Positions 32,983 through 44,278 of a stretch of DNA of 64,000 nt are shown piece after piece; the stretch's first letter is position 1, and every line of letters starts with the position of its first letter. The notes below the pieces were generated by a model. The model had not been told where the DNA came from and did not search any database. It saw only the letters and a program-made list of their open reading frames with translations. Source of the stretch: Brachionus plicatilis (Eukaryota; Rotifera; Eurotatoria; Ploima; Brachionidae); the NCBI GenBank assembly GCA_010279815.1, contig QEOQ01000508.1, positions 358,377-422,376 on the forward strand, read 5' to 3'. The position numbers were made by a program, and so were the translations under genes.

Positions 32983-34578
32983 TTAGTTAGAATATAAAAT
33001 ATCCGAAAGCTTTACATTTGTTCTTTTATTAAAGCTAGAGTTTAAAAAATTCTCTGAATCAGTCATTGTTTTAGCGTTTGCCAAAAATGCTAGTCCAAAC
33101 TTAGATTGTTCGATAGCAATCAATTCATTTTGATCACTATCATCCTCTGGTTCAATGTTGTAATTTACCAGTGATGCCTTTAGTGGAAAGTAGCTTGCTT
33201 TTAATGAGGGTAATAAAAAATTTCGTTCTATATCATTTGATTTTAAATCTGATGTCATAATTATTTCCAAGTCATCTTCATCTTCGCTTTCTTCTTCTTC
33301 TTCTTCTTCTTCCATTTTTTCTTCTATCTGCACATCATCATCGGACTCATGCTCGCTTTCATCCGAATAGTCAGCTATCAATTTAGGTTTTTTTTCACTT
33401 TTTTTATTTTCGGACAATTTGCTTAGTGTTAAAAAATGTGAAATTTTTTCTTTCAAAAGACCAAATTTGCTGCAAGCATTTTCAATTTCTGTCTTGAGTG
33501 GAACTTTAACTTGTTTATTCTTGGCCTCATCGGGCATATTCTGATAGTAATAGCTATAATTTGCAGCGCTCACAGCAGCGGAATAGTGAGCTGTTGCGGC
33601 AGTATGCGCTAAATACGCAATCAAGGCCTTGTTTAGCTGCTCATACAGCGCGTTAACTTTAGTATCGAATGTATCAACTTGGCTAGTGCTAGGGGACTCG
33701 GTTCGGTTCTCGTTTTCGCATGCTTGCTGTCGAATTAAATAATTTTTGTTCTCATTTTTCATAAAGTTAAATAAGTCGTTTATTTTTGTGGTTAATTTGG
33801 CAGCTTTTTGTCTTGTCAGTGGGTCTTGGTTGGGCTTTTTGTTAATGGCCTCAAGACCCAGACTTAATTTTAAATACTCAATTTGCTTGGAAAGTTTTTC
33901 GCGCTGGTTTTGCAAAGCTTGGTCCAGCTGCTGCAATTTTGAATAGCTTGGTGAATTTTTGTCCATTTGGGACAAATTTCTGTTATTTTGATCCTTTTTT
34001 TGGCCAAGTTCTTGCATTTTTTTTTCCAATGTACTCAAAATGATTTTCATGTCCCTTTTGTCATTCAGGACCGGATAGGGCACCTTGATAATTGGTGCAG
34101 GTTTTTTGGCTTCCACTTGCGGTGTTTGAATGTTTGATTGGAATTTTTGTTTTCCTAATTCGACCAATTTTATTTTGACATGTTCAATTCTTTTCTTTAT
34201 TTTTTCAATTTTTGTTTTGTATTTGACTTTGTATTTTTTTATTTTTTTCGATTTATCATCGCTAAGATTAGATTTTTGTAGAGCGCGTTCTATTTTGCCA
34301 TATTTGCGCTCTGCGTTTTCCAAATCGCTGGTCAAAGCTTGAATTAATCGATTGCATTTTTTGATTTTTTTTTCATTTTCGCTTTTTGTTTCTCTTGACT
34401 TGTCATGTTCCGATGATGACGAAGATTCACTAGAAGAGGAGTCTGAGCTAGATGAGTCAGATTGGCTGCCACCATCACTTGAATCCGAATCAGAAGATTC
34501 AGAATCCGATTTAGCAGACTTTTTCAATCGCTTTGTTTCATGGGATTCCAATTTTTGTTTTGCCGATTTTTTTAGCAT
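32983..34578 (-). CDS. unrecognised coiled-coil protein with Ser- and Glu-rich tracts
   Basis: An intronless 531-residue ORF. Residues 1-25 are basic, 25-60 are a Ser/Asp/Glu tract (S-rich, phosphorylation-prone), and about 68-150 and 175-245 are long charged helices likely to form coiled coils. A central stretch at about 315-350 is Ala/Tyr-rich (AYLAHTAATAHYSAAVSAAN). A nearly pure Glu run lies near 425-440. No catalytic or known domain is visible. The composition suggests a nuclear scaffold or RNA-associated protein, but that is weak inference. The ATG is the first in frame, and codon use is similar to the neighbouring genes. The 3' end is followed by an A/T-rich spacer. Confidence 0.75.
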   Translation of the reverse strand: MLKKSAKQKLESHETKRLKKSAKSDSESSDSDSSDGGSQSDSSSSDSSSSESSSSSEHDKSRETKSENEKKIKKCNRLIQALTSDLENAERKYGKIERALQKSNLSDDKSKKIKKYKVKYKTKIEKIKKRIEHVKIKLVELGKQKFQSNIQTPQVEAKKPAPIIKVPYPVLNDKRDMKIILSTLEKKMQELGQKKDQNNRNLSQMDKNSPSYSKLQQLDQALQNQREKLSKQIEYLKLSLGLEAINKKPNQDPLTRQKAAKLTTKINDLFNFMKNENKNYLIRQQACENENRTESPSTSQVDTFDTKVNALYEQLNKALIAYLAHTAATAHYSAAVSAANYSYYYQNMPDEAKNKQVKVPLKTEIENACSKFGLLKEKISHFLTLSKLSENKKSEKKPKLIADYSDESEHESDDDVQIEEKMEEEEEEEESEDEDDLEIIMTSDLKSNDIERNFLLPSLKASYFPLKASLVNYNIEPEDDSDQNELIAIEQSKFGLAFLANAKTMTDSENFLNSSFNKRTNVKLSDILYSN

Positions 34579-35107
34579 CTTTAGCGATAATAAAATTTTT
34601 AAATATTAATTTTTATTTATAAAATAAAACAATGGCGACTCAAAACGAGTCTGATAAATTAAATTAAAATAACATTCCAAAGCATAAAGTTTCAAATTAA
34701 ATGATAATCTTTGAAAAAATTACTTTCTATTAGCTTACTTTAGCGATAGAAAAGTGACTTCTAAGAGACAAGAAAAGAGAGTTTTCTTTGCTTTTTTAAT
34801 AATTATGATCTTTAATTCTAAGCATTTTTGAAATAGCTGGAAAAATGAAAAAAAAAATTTTATTTGCCAAGAAAAATATGATAAAAATTAGTAAAAATTT
34901 TAAAATTTTAAACTGTTATCTGAAAAATGGTAAAGCTTAAATTCAAAAAATTTGATTAATTTTAAAAAATGAAAAAAGGATAGAATAAAAGTTTTAAGTA
35001 TTAGTTTTTCGAAATGAGTTAAAATAAGTTATTAATATGAACAAAATATTTTGATGAGTGGCTTCAATATTATGTAATGTATTTTTATAATTTTGGACAA
35101 AAAAATT

Positions 35108-35216
35108 TGACAGCAGTGGGATTTGAACCCACGCCAGTATACACTGACCAGAACACACATTGATAGTTTTGTTTCAAACTTGAGTCTGGCGCCTTAGACC
35201 ACTCGGCCATACTGTC
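35108..35216 (-). tRNA. tRNA-Leu(CAA) with a 25-base intron, second copy
   Basis: Every base of the mature tRNA is identical to the copy at 19076-19184. The only two differences (35155 and 35168 region) are in the intron. About five flanking bases on each side are shared, including the T-run terminator. Functional for the same reasons: intact acceptor, D, anticodon, variable and T arms and discriminator A. Confidence 0.95.
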
Positions 35217-38200
35217 TTGTTCTTTTTATTAATTTAAAAGTTAATTTTTTAATTTGTTTAAATATATTTTATATTTTATTTAGAAAAAAAAACAGCCAGG
35301 GTGATCTAGAATAAAAATTAAAAAGAATTTTTTTAAATTCTAAAAATTCTTTAAATTCTTTAAATTTTTTAACTAAAATTTTTGTAGATTATCACCACTG
35401 TATTCTTTTTCGTTACAATTTGATTTGAGAAAATCGGATATCATCAAAAACTTTTAAAAAATATAATTAAATCATATGTCCAATTTTACATGCTCAATTA
35501 TTGCAAAGAAATAAAATTCACTTATTAAAACTTAAATCTAAATACTTAGTATTAGAATGTTACTTCATTATAATACTAAGTATTTTTTTTCGATTTCTAC
35601 AGAATCTAATTAATAAATTTAAAATTTTTTTTGTCAAGCCATTAAAAAAATCCCTTTTAAAAAAGTAAATTCAGCTTTTCTGACAAAATTTTTTGTATAA
35701 TGTTGTCGCCTTAATTTACTGTCAATAATGAATAAATAAAATCTTTAATTAAACTTGTTAAAAATAATAACTAGCTACGATTTATTGATTTATGTTTTTT
35801 TTAATTTTGTTCGTCTTTTGTATTTATTTTTTTAATAATAAAATATATAGTTGTGAAAAAATTAGAATTATATTTGATGATATTATCAATGGCAGTGAGT
35901 TTGTTTCAGTTCTCACAGTATTTTTTAATACAGTTTTTAAATTGTTATTAAAAGATAGTTGGTTAAGTCTATGTCAGATATTTTTTGAAGCAAAATGTTT
36001 ACCGATTGTCCAAAAGCGTACAAGAGGCTAATCTTGGATAACAAGACATACAATAATAAATTTAACCAAGTCAATAAATCTCGTTTGATTTACCATCTCC
36101 AATTAATCCTGACACAGATTTAAAAAAATTAAAGATTAATTAAATATTTAGAAAAATAATGATAAAATTTTTTTTTGGATTAGGATAAAATTTTGGCTGG
36201 CAAATATAAAAGAATTTTATTATTTTTAATTCCGAAAATTTATTTAATATTTTTTAGCTTTTTAAGAATAGTTATTTTCAATTATTCAATAAAAAATTTG
36301 TACCAAAATTCTGCAAATTTTTTACATTTTAGTCATGATTTTACTCTTAAAAATTCTTCATTTTAATCAGTCCAATAAGACACGTTCTGTTTCTTTATTT
36401 AGATAAAGCTGAATAATTTCCATTTTCTTAAAAGTTTTTTGGTATTAGAAACTTTCAATTCCAATCTGCCTTCATCTAAATTCTGTTTCTAATAAAAAAA
36501 TCTCATATTAAACAAGTTGATCAGTCACTCTTTGACTCTTGAAAAATTATTTTCCTGTCAATAAGATAATCTTTTTGAGTTAAAGCTGTTCAAGGGGACA
36601 ATTAAAAGCAAGATAAGTTCATAGTGTGTCCAAATGCAAGCAGCGTACATCTGCTTAGTTTGTAAATCGAATTTTATTAATTCAAATATTTTAGACAGTG
36701 TTGAGTTTGAATAAATTTTAGGTCATTTTTTAGTTTTTTTTCTAAGTTTATTTATATCATATGTACGAAGCTCGAATTAATAATTGAAAATCATGAAACT
36801 GTCTGCTTAATTCAATACTCAAGTTAGTTAATTGGTGCTAGATGATTATCTAATGCTTAATAAATCACGACACATCGAAAGACACGCGAAAGAAAGAATT
36901 AAATGTTTTGTTTTTTTATTTTTCTAATAACTTACAAAAAGATTTTGTCCAGTAAAGAAAAATGTACTTAGACTCAATTAAAACAGACAAATTTATCTTT
37001 CTTGGCTTTAACTAGATTCGGCACGATTTAAGAGCAAAATTAAATATTTAAAATAAACAGTAATTCGAAAAGAATTTGGAAAAAAGTGTTAAGAAAAACA
37101 ATTAATACAAGAACAAGTAATGAGCACGGTTTGTTTAACAAATTTCTATTTTATTTAATTCGGAAGTCTTTTATTTCAGTCAACTAGAATTCAAATAATT
37201 TGAATTTAATTTTTGTAGATGGAATTTAGCTTTGATTGATTACGGAACCTTAATATGATTTTAATTCTACATTTTACATCCATTTGAAATACATTATACC
37301 TTATGCTTTAGTAATCAATGTTTTATTAATTTATTTTCATCTATATACATTTTTTGAAAAAAAAATTAAAAATTTTTAATTCATTTTATTTAATAAAATC
37401 AATGGTTTAATATGTTTAACGATTCTTTTAAATTTATAGTTAGTGAGATTAAAAACTGTGATCATATGATTGCGGGAAATGACCTTTTACTCCATTTGAG
37501 TCAAACATTTTAACAATAAGAAAGAAGAAAACATCATGTCTTAAGAAAAAAATTTTCAAATAGATAATTATTATTTTTTATATTGTAAAGTTAAATAAAA
37601 TTGAAACCATTCTAATTGTTAAAAAAGCTTTAATAATAAAATATTAAAAAATTTATACTTACTAAAAAGATTTTTTAAAATTAAAAAAATAATGATCATG
37701 TGATCTACCTATCTATTTAATTTAAACAAATACATGTCCTATTATTTTTTTCTTTATCTCTCCAAATTTTAATCACCCAAAAAATGTTTTTTGAAAAAAT
37801 AAATAAATAAAATTGATTCGAAAAACTTTTTCTCAATAGTAATTTGTTAAGATTAGTTAATAAAATATTTTATATGATAAGTATCTCTTGATCACTTCAA
37901 TTGTAAAATAAAATAGAAGTCAAAATTTGACTCGAGGAAAATTTAGAAAAAATGTACTAATTGCCTAAAGAAGTAATAGTACTAATTAAATTTAATTACA
38001 CAATAGATTTGACAAGAAAATTTTTAAGCTTTTTAATTTCTTGAAAAATTATTTGGAACATACTCGCAGGCATTCTTAGCCCTCTTTATAAACCTCTTGA
38101 TCAAAAATAAAATCAAATAAAACAAAAACTAATTCAAATAAAATGAAAAATTGTTTTTCTAATGATATTAGTTAATAATTTTTCATGAATTTTGAATTTT

Positions 38201-39749
38201 ATGAAGTAATTAATCCTATTATCATATTATTTAAAGTGAAAATAAAAAAATCTAAGTCAGAAAAAAAGACTAAAACATTAATTAATTAAACTTTTACTTT
38301 CTGACATTTTTTTATTTAGACATGAGGCGTTTTTAAATTAATTACTCCTTCGAATTTTCTGATTACTGCTGTATTTCCTCGAATTGACGAAAACAAGCTC
38401 TCAAAGAATTTATTCTATTCGTATGATTTCTCTTAAAAAATCTGACTCTAATCAAGGAAAAAAATTTTTTTTTATATTTATAGAATAATTTGGGAGAGAT
38501 CATTCATAGTCTTGTCCAAGTAGTAAAAGACCCTTTTTTCAGTCTGCATTCTTAAAAATATTGAATAAAAGAAAGTTATTAATGAAAAAGTTGTAAAAAC
38601 ACAAATAAAAATATAAAATGAAATAAACAATGCAAAAAAAACAAAGTCTTCATTTTATGTTTTTCAGGAAATTTTTTCAAATGTGCAGTATTCCCTTCCC
38701 AACCTCATAAACCGAAACATTATTACAAAAATTAACAAAAATGTTCATTTCTTCTCAATTTATATTAATTTTTTTTATTAAATTACTTTACTTTAAAATT
38801 TTATCATCGCTAGGATTGGCGTAAATTTAAAATAAATGATAACAATAATCTAAAACATAGCTTTGGTGCAGACAATAAATAATATCTCGCCCATGTTATG
38901 AGTTTTAAACCTTGAGTCCGTGTTAATACGATGTTTTTTTAATTTAATTAAATAATTTAATTTAAAGCTTGAGATTTATTTCAAAAATTAAAAAATATAA
39001 TAATCAGTTTTTCTAATTTTTGTTTGTATTCAATTTATAGCACTAGATCAAATGTAAAATTCTAAACAAAAATTTTTATTTTTCACAAAAATCTCGAGTT
39101 TTAATTTGGCATTTAATTTAAAAAATTGATTTTAACGCGGACTCAAAGCTTAAATCACATCTTTAGAGCATGCGGTTTTTAAAAAAAAAAATTACTCAAA
39201 ATTTAACTAAAAATAATAGTTAATTAAATTTCGAGAAATTTTTCAGTTTATTTACTAATTCAACTATTTTAACATAATTTTCTAATTTAATCAAACAGCC
39301 AAGGATCTGTCTAAATTATTTTTTTTTAACTCATATAAGTTAAAATACTAAAACTAAAAACTAAATTGATTTTATTTTGTTTAATTATATTTAATAAAAT
39401 ATGAAAATTAGCAAGAATTACTTTTTTAAAGCTTAATTTTATTTTATTCTTAAATCATAATGCATATTTAAGACAATTTTAAATTTTTTGATACATTGAA
39501 TAAAAGACTAATTAAATTTTTAAAAAATTTTCTAAATAGATAAATTGAGCTAAATTTCTACTATGTCATACGACACTATTATTTTTTTTAATCTTTATTG
39601 TTTAAATTAAGTCACTTTGTTTTAATCAAAAATTGAGTAATTTCAAAAATTTTATTTAAAAAAATATAATTTATATTTTTCATGATATTAAATAATAGGA
39701 GAAAAAAATTATGTACATTTTCTTTACAATATTTTCTTGTTAAAAAAAA
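35217..39749. other. 4.5 kb non-coding region downstream of the bHLH gene
   Basis: No supported gene. It contains the palindromic repeat at 38888-39175, listed separately. The ORF at 35792-36031 begins with a hydrophobic leader but has no other support. Confidence 0.55.
38888..39175. repeat. inverted repeat / MITE of about 290 bases
   Basis: The left arm (about 38888-38977) contains CTTGAGTCCGTGTTAA, then AATTTAAT and AAGCTTGAGATTT. The reverse complement of the right arm (about 39088-39175) contains CTTTGAGTCCGCGTTAA, then AAATTAAAT and AACTCGAGATTT. The outer edges CGCCCATG and CCGCATG are also alike. Boundaries are approximate. Confidence 0.6.
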
Positions 39750-40280
39750 TTAATAAAAAGAATAATTAGACGAAGATGAACTAGTCGGACTATACATGTA
39801 TTCGTTTGAGCCCATCGAAGAAATTCCCGAAGAAAACTGATTATAACCCATTTCATGATTATTACCAATGCAACTAAAATATTGGTATTCATACGGATTG
39901 ACTTGAATCTGGGTTTTGGCACGTTTATTGGAGCTATCTTCATTTAAAACCTCCTGGTAATTCTGATTGTTGGTTTGCTGAAGCAATTCGGTCAATTGTT
40001 TAATATACAAGGAAGCGTATTTCAGAGTCTCGACTTTGCTCAACTTTCGCTGATTTCCACAAGGCTTATTCTCATCCACAAATAGCTCGTAAGGTATATG
40101 CTCTCGGAGAACTTCGAAGCAATTGTTTATGAACTTGACTCTGTTTCTCTCTCGTGCATTTCTCTTGGTGGTACCTTGTTTGACTTGCTTCCTGCCGCCG
40201 CGATTTCGCGGCACTTCTTCGAAATAGCCGAAATTGTTCGGCCTTGGATAGAAATATTGCTCTGATTGTTGATTCAACAT
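39750..40280 (-). CDS. achaete-scute-type bHLH transcription factor
   Basis: An intronless 176-residue ORF. The basic region at 39-49 (KRNARERNRVK) has the Asn/Glu-Arg residues that read E-box DNA. Helix 1 is INNCFEVLREHIP (51-63), the loop is 64-78, and helix 2 is RKLSKVETLKYASLYIKQL (78-96). The RNxRERNRVK basic region plus SKVETL-x-A-x-YI places it in the achaete-scute (ASCL) family, proneural factors that dimerise with E-proteins in the nucleus. The loop is longer than in vertebrate ASCL1 and contains YELFVDENKPCGNQ. The C-terminus is Ser/Tyr-rich and ends SNYSFY. It stands alone in a large non-coding interval, as developmental regulators often do. Confidence 0.93.
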   Translation of the reverse strand: MLNQQSEQYFYPRPNNFGYFEEVPRNRGGRKQVKQGTTKRNARERNRVKFINNCFEVLREHIPYELFVDENKPCGNQRKLSKVETLKYASLYIKQLTELLQQTNNQNYQEVLNEDSSNKRAKTQIQVNPYEYQYFSCIGNNHEMGYNQFSSGISSMGSNEYMYSPTSSSSSNYSFY

Positions 40281-40328
40281 TTTAAACTGCTAGCTAATTT
40301 TTCACGAGGGATTTTAGAATTTTTACAT

Positions 40329-40338
40329 GTATTTATAT
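40329..40338 (-). promoter_or_regulatory. TATA-like box of the bHLH gene
   Basis: On the minus strand ATATAAATAC lies about 50 bases upstream of the ATG at 40280. That is a plausible TATA position for a short 5' UTR. In such AT-rich DNA the motif alone is weak evidence. Confidence 0.35.
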
Positions 40339-43300
40339 TGGATGCAAAAATGTCGTTATTATTGTCAATTGATGATTTTATAGCCAATAGATTTTATAGG
40401 TAAAATTTGTTTTTGTCCACTTAAATTAAAAATAAAAAATTGTTCTAGCCTTATTAAGTCCCTCCTCTTTCTAGACTTAAGACCACGTTCTTTGTTCTTT
40501 GCAATACCTTAAATTCCTCAGGCAATCCATCATTATAACTCACTTATCATCTCATTTACCGTTTTGGAACCCTTATCGATTCGGATCAACCATTTAAGCT
40601 GATTTGGATGATAACAAAAAATTAATCTCTTTCAGTTATCAAAATGGGCTCCAAAATTAAAAGAAAAATTATATTTTATTTTTAAAAAAAATTTTGATTG
40701 TGCCAAAATTTAAATTTTGAAAAATTAAATAAAATTTTTTTTTGATTTTTTTATTGTTTGGTCAGAAGTGTGGTAATTTTAGAATTTTTTATTGGGTATT
40801 TTTGGTAAGGGCGATGGATAAAACTTTAAATGTGAAAGTAAGAATCTAATGGGTCATGTGACTTGGTATCTTCGTTTGTAGTTTTGACGCATGGACTAAG
40901 AATAGACCAATTTCAACTCCCATAGCTCATTAGAGATCTATTCGAAAATTCGGAAACTTCACTCAATTTTAAATTATTTTTATTTTTTAATTTATATAAT
41001 GTAAAATTTTTATTGTCAAAATTTTAGTCTAAGTATTAAGTATAAAGCTTAGGTAAATTTTTAATAGAGTTAAACAAATAAATTTTAAAATTTTCATAAA
41101 AAAATAATTTTTTTGTAGATTTTGCAATTTAATAGAAAGATCATTCAAATAATATTTGGCTTAAAGGAATGACAAAGTTTCTTCCAACCTCGCCTCGGTA
41201 TTTCGTGAACTTTATTTTTGTAAACGTCACAAGAAGTTTGTTTTGCTCAATTGGAAAATGGCACTTGGATTCACATTTTGTAGTTTTTCTATAGTTACTA
41301 TTCAATTTCAGTTTTGTTTTTTGATTCGGACCTCGTGTCCAAATAAAGTCTTTTGTATAAACCTTTATTGTTATAATCCGAGTCTTGAGTAAAACTTGAA
41401 AGTGTGAATGGATCGAGTCAAAGGATCTTAAAGTAAAACCAGAAAGTTTACTATTTTAATTAAATAAAATTCAATCAATTAAATTAAGAAAAATATGTTT
41501 TTATTTTAATCAGTAGCTGAAATTTTTTTTGAAAATTATGAATATTTTGTTTTTTTATATTGTGGAATATTTTTTTAATTCGTCCGATTAATTTCAAAAA
41601 GGAAAAGTATTTTTAATTAATTTAGCTTTCAGTGTTTGAAGTTTAATTAAAAATACTTATCTCTTATATTTTTATTTTTATAATGTACATTTCATTTTAA
41701 ATTTTTAATAATATATAAAATTAAAGATATTTAATTTTTTTTATAAATCCTTTAAAAATTTTTGGTATGCCTAGCGACTTGATGTAAACACTAAAACCTA
41801 AAATTTCTTTTTTTAATTATAATTTCTCAACCATAAGTGTCTACAGGCGTCAAAAAATAACTAAAATTTAAGATTTCGTATTTAATTTTTGCTTTCAATT
41901 ATGATTTCTTAATGGATCATCTATATCCGAATTGTGACAAAATCTTAGTTTATATGCAGATTTTAATAAACAAAATTTTTTTTAATTTAAATACTTAGGT
42001 TCCCTTATTTAGATTTCTTGTGTCATAAGATGATCGAAAAATAAAAACTTTAAAACTAATTCCAAAAACAATCTAAGAAATATTGGTAAATTTTTTTAAT
42101 TTTTCTCATATTTTTATTATTATTTATTTCAAAACACACCACTTGGTTGATGAAAGTAAAAAAAAATCAAGTAAAATTTATACAGTCTATAAAAAAAATG
42201 TGTATTCGAAAGAAATTATATGTTTAACTATTTATTAAAGAATTTTAAAAATAGCACAGTTGAAATATGATGATAAATTTTACTTTATCTATTTTTAAAG
42301 ATTTAAAAAAATGCTTTTTTCAAATAAAGAAAATAAGATCATTTAATGTCAGTAAAAATTTTTGAAATTACTGAATATTCAAAATTCTAAATCAATTGTG
42401 AAAAAATCCTGAAAATCAAATTAATCAATCAATCAATTGGACAAAAAATGAAAATCAATATATCAAATTAAAACATCATCTATTTTAATCTATTTACTCT
42501 TCCTAATCGAGTAAATAAAACTTATTTGCCTTGAGTTTCTTAATAAAATCATTCAAGTATACATAATTACTCAATTGGCTAATTATAGTTTTAAATCTAA
42601 TAAATGTCCAATGGTCCGGCTAAACGTTTATCGAACAGTGTGTTTATCTTTTATAATTAGATTTGATTTTGCAAATAAGTTCTAATTATATATTTGAGAG
42701 AGTCAACGAGTGACGTAATATTTTATCATTTGAATATTGAGTACTAAATTACGCACAGCAGGTTTCGATGATTTATTAAGATTTATTCAAAATTCATTTT
42801 TATTAAATAATATATCTGCATTACTCAATTCCAGTGTTGTCATGAATATTCAACTGTTAATTAAAAAAAGTCTGATTTTGGAATTACTTGATCGCCAATT
42901 TCAATATTTTATTTTAGAGCCAACTTAGAAAACTAAATATTTATAAATTTAGGAGATTATTATTTTAATCTTTTAAATTAACACATAATGCCTAATGACT
43001 AAAATCTATGTTCAATGTTTGCATAATAGAGTCTGATAATGGCAAAAAATGTATCACATAAATAATAAATATTTGTAAAAATAGCCTTATTTGTTGATTC
43101 CATTAGCAATAAAATGTTTATTCAAACTCAAGAGTCAAAGAGTAATCAAAAGAGTTTTCGATTAGCTTAACATAAATAAGAGCTAAATTTTATTTTGATC
43201 TTGAATTTCAATTTTAAAATTGTAAAAAAATTCCAAGAAATTGCATTTAAAATTTAAAAAAATGACTTAAAAATTAAATATAATAAAATTAAATCAATTG

Positions 43301-44194
43301 TCGATTAAATCAGAGTCACAGTGGCCATAAATTATAAAGAACACTTTGAAGTTATTAGAAAACTTTGATAAAATTCTAGTTTCAATAAATAAAGTTTCTT
43401 TTATTTCTCGGAAAACATCCATTAAGTGATTAAAATAAATTGAAAGTAAAAAATAAAATAATTTCAAAAAATTTTATATAATATTTACATTTGTTTGGCA
43501 AAATAGTTTGATTTATTTCTAGATGATGGAGGATTACCTCAAACAATTCAACAAATAAATAAAACTATGTTTTCTTTGTATTTCTAATTTAAATATTTAA
43601 CACATTTTTATGTTTTTTATCAATCAAAGCCTTTGAGTTTTTTTAACTATTTACTTTTTAAATTTTTCATAAGTTCTCAAATCAGACACAAAATTTCAGA
43701 TAATTAATTTAAATTAAAAAAAGAAAAAATTTTGTTCAATATTTTATTATTTTTAAAATAACCTAAAGTAAAAAAAATTTCAATTGCTTTTTTATTCAAC
43801 GGTCTAGTGCTTGTATTGAAATTTCAATGATTTAAAAGCGCCTATAACACTGAATCATCTTCCAGAGTTTTTTAAATTTCTTATGTAAAAATTAAAAAAC
43901 ATATATATCAAAAATATCTTACTAAAATAATTTTGATGGTATTATACTTTTGTCCTGTGCAAACTGTAAGGACTGTCGTTCAAAAAAATGAATCATGCAC
44001 CTTAAAAATAATTTGCCTCTTGAAAGCGTATTTTATGAGCTTATGCATACGTGAATTCAGCTTACGTAAAATGAGTAGTCTAAGAAGCTGATCAGCATTT
44101 AATCCCATGAAAAAGTAGCGCACATCTATTAAATTTCATTTGATTTATAATCTGTTCCATACTTAGCATACTTTGAAAGGATTAATTTCTCTGC
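40339..44194. other. non-coding region upstream of the bHLH gene
   Basis: No gene seen. The interval 40440-40620 is less AT-rich than its surroundings and carries no ORF, so it is a candidate cis-regulatory stretch. An E-box/M-box TCATGTGA lies at 40854-40861. The remainder is AT-rich and unremarkable. Confidence 0.4.
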
Positions 44195-44278
44195 ATGAAA
44201 ATTAAGATTTTTCTGTGGCTTATCTTAAATTGCATAAGGTTCCATTTACAGTTAGATGCAAAGATGCCGAAAATCGTG
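44195..44278 (+). CDS. candidate signal-peptide first exon
   Basis: From the ATG at 44195 the frame gives MKIKIFLWLILNCIRF and then HLQLDAKMPKIV, a convincing signal-peptide profile. It is followed directly by GTATGT, a good splice donor at a codon boundary. No matching downstream exon was found in the next 4.7 kb, so this may be chance, or an exon of a gene with a large intron or one that has decayed. Confidence 0.25.

Noticed and set aside
35792..36031. 79-codon ORF with a hydrophobic N-terminus that could be a small secreted protein
   Set aside because: The leader is Phe/Leu/Ile from poly-T codons, the rest shows no pattern, and no promoter or splice signal supports it. Kept only as a remote possibility.
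41200..41400. AATAAA-containing stretch of slightly higher complexity that might be an LTR
   Set aside because: No second copy, no TG...CA boundaries and no primer-binding site could be found.
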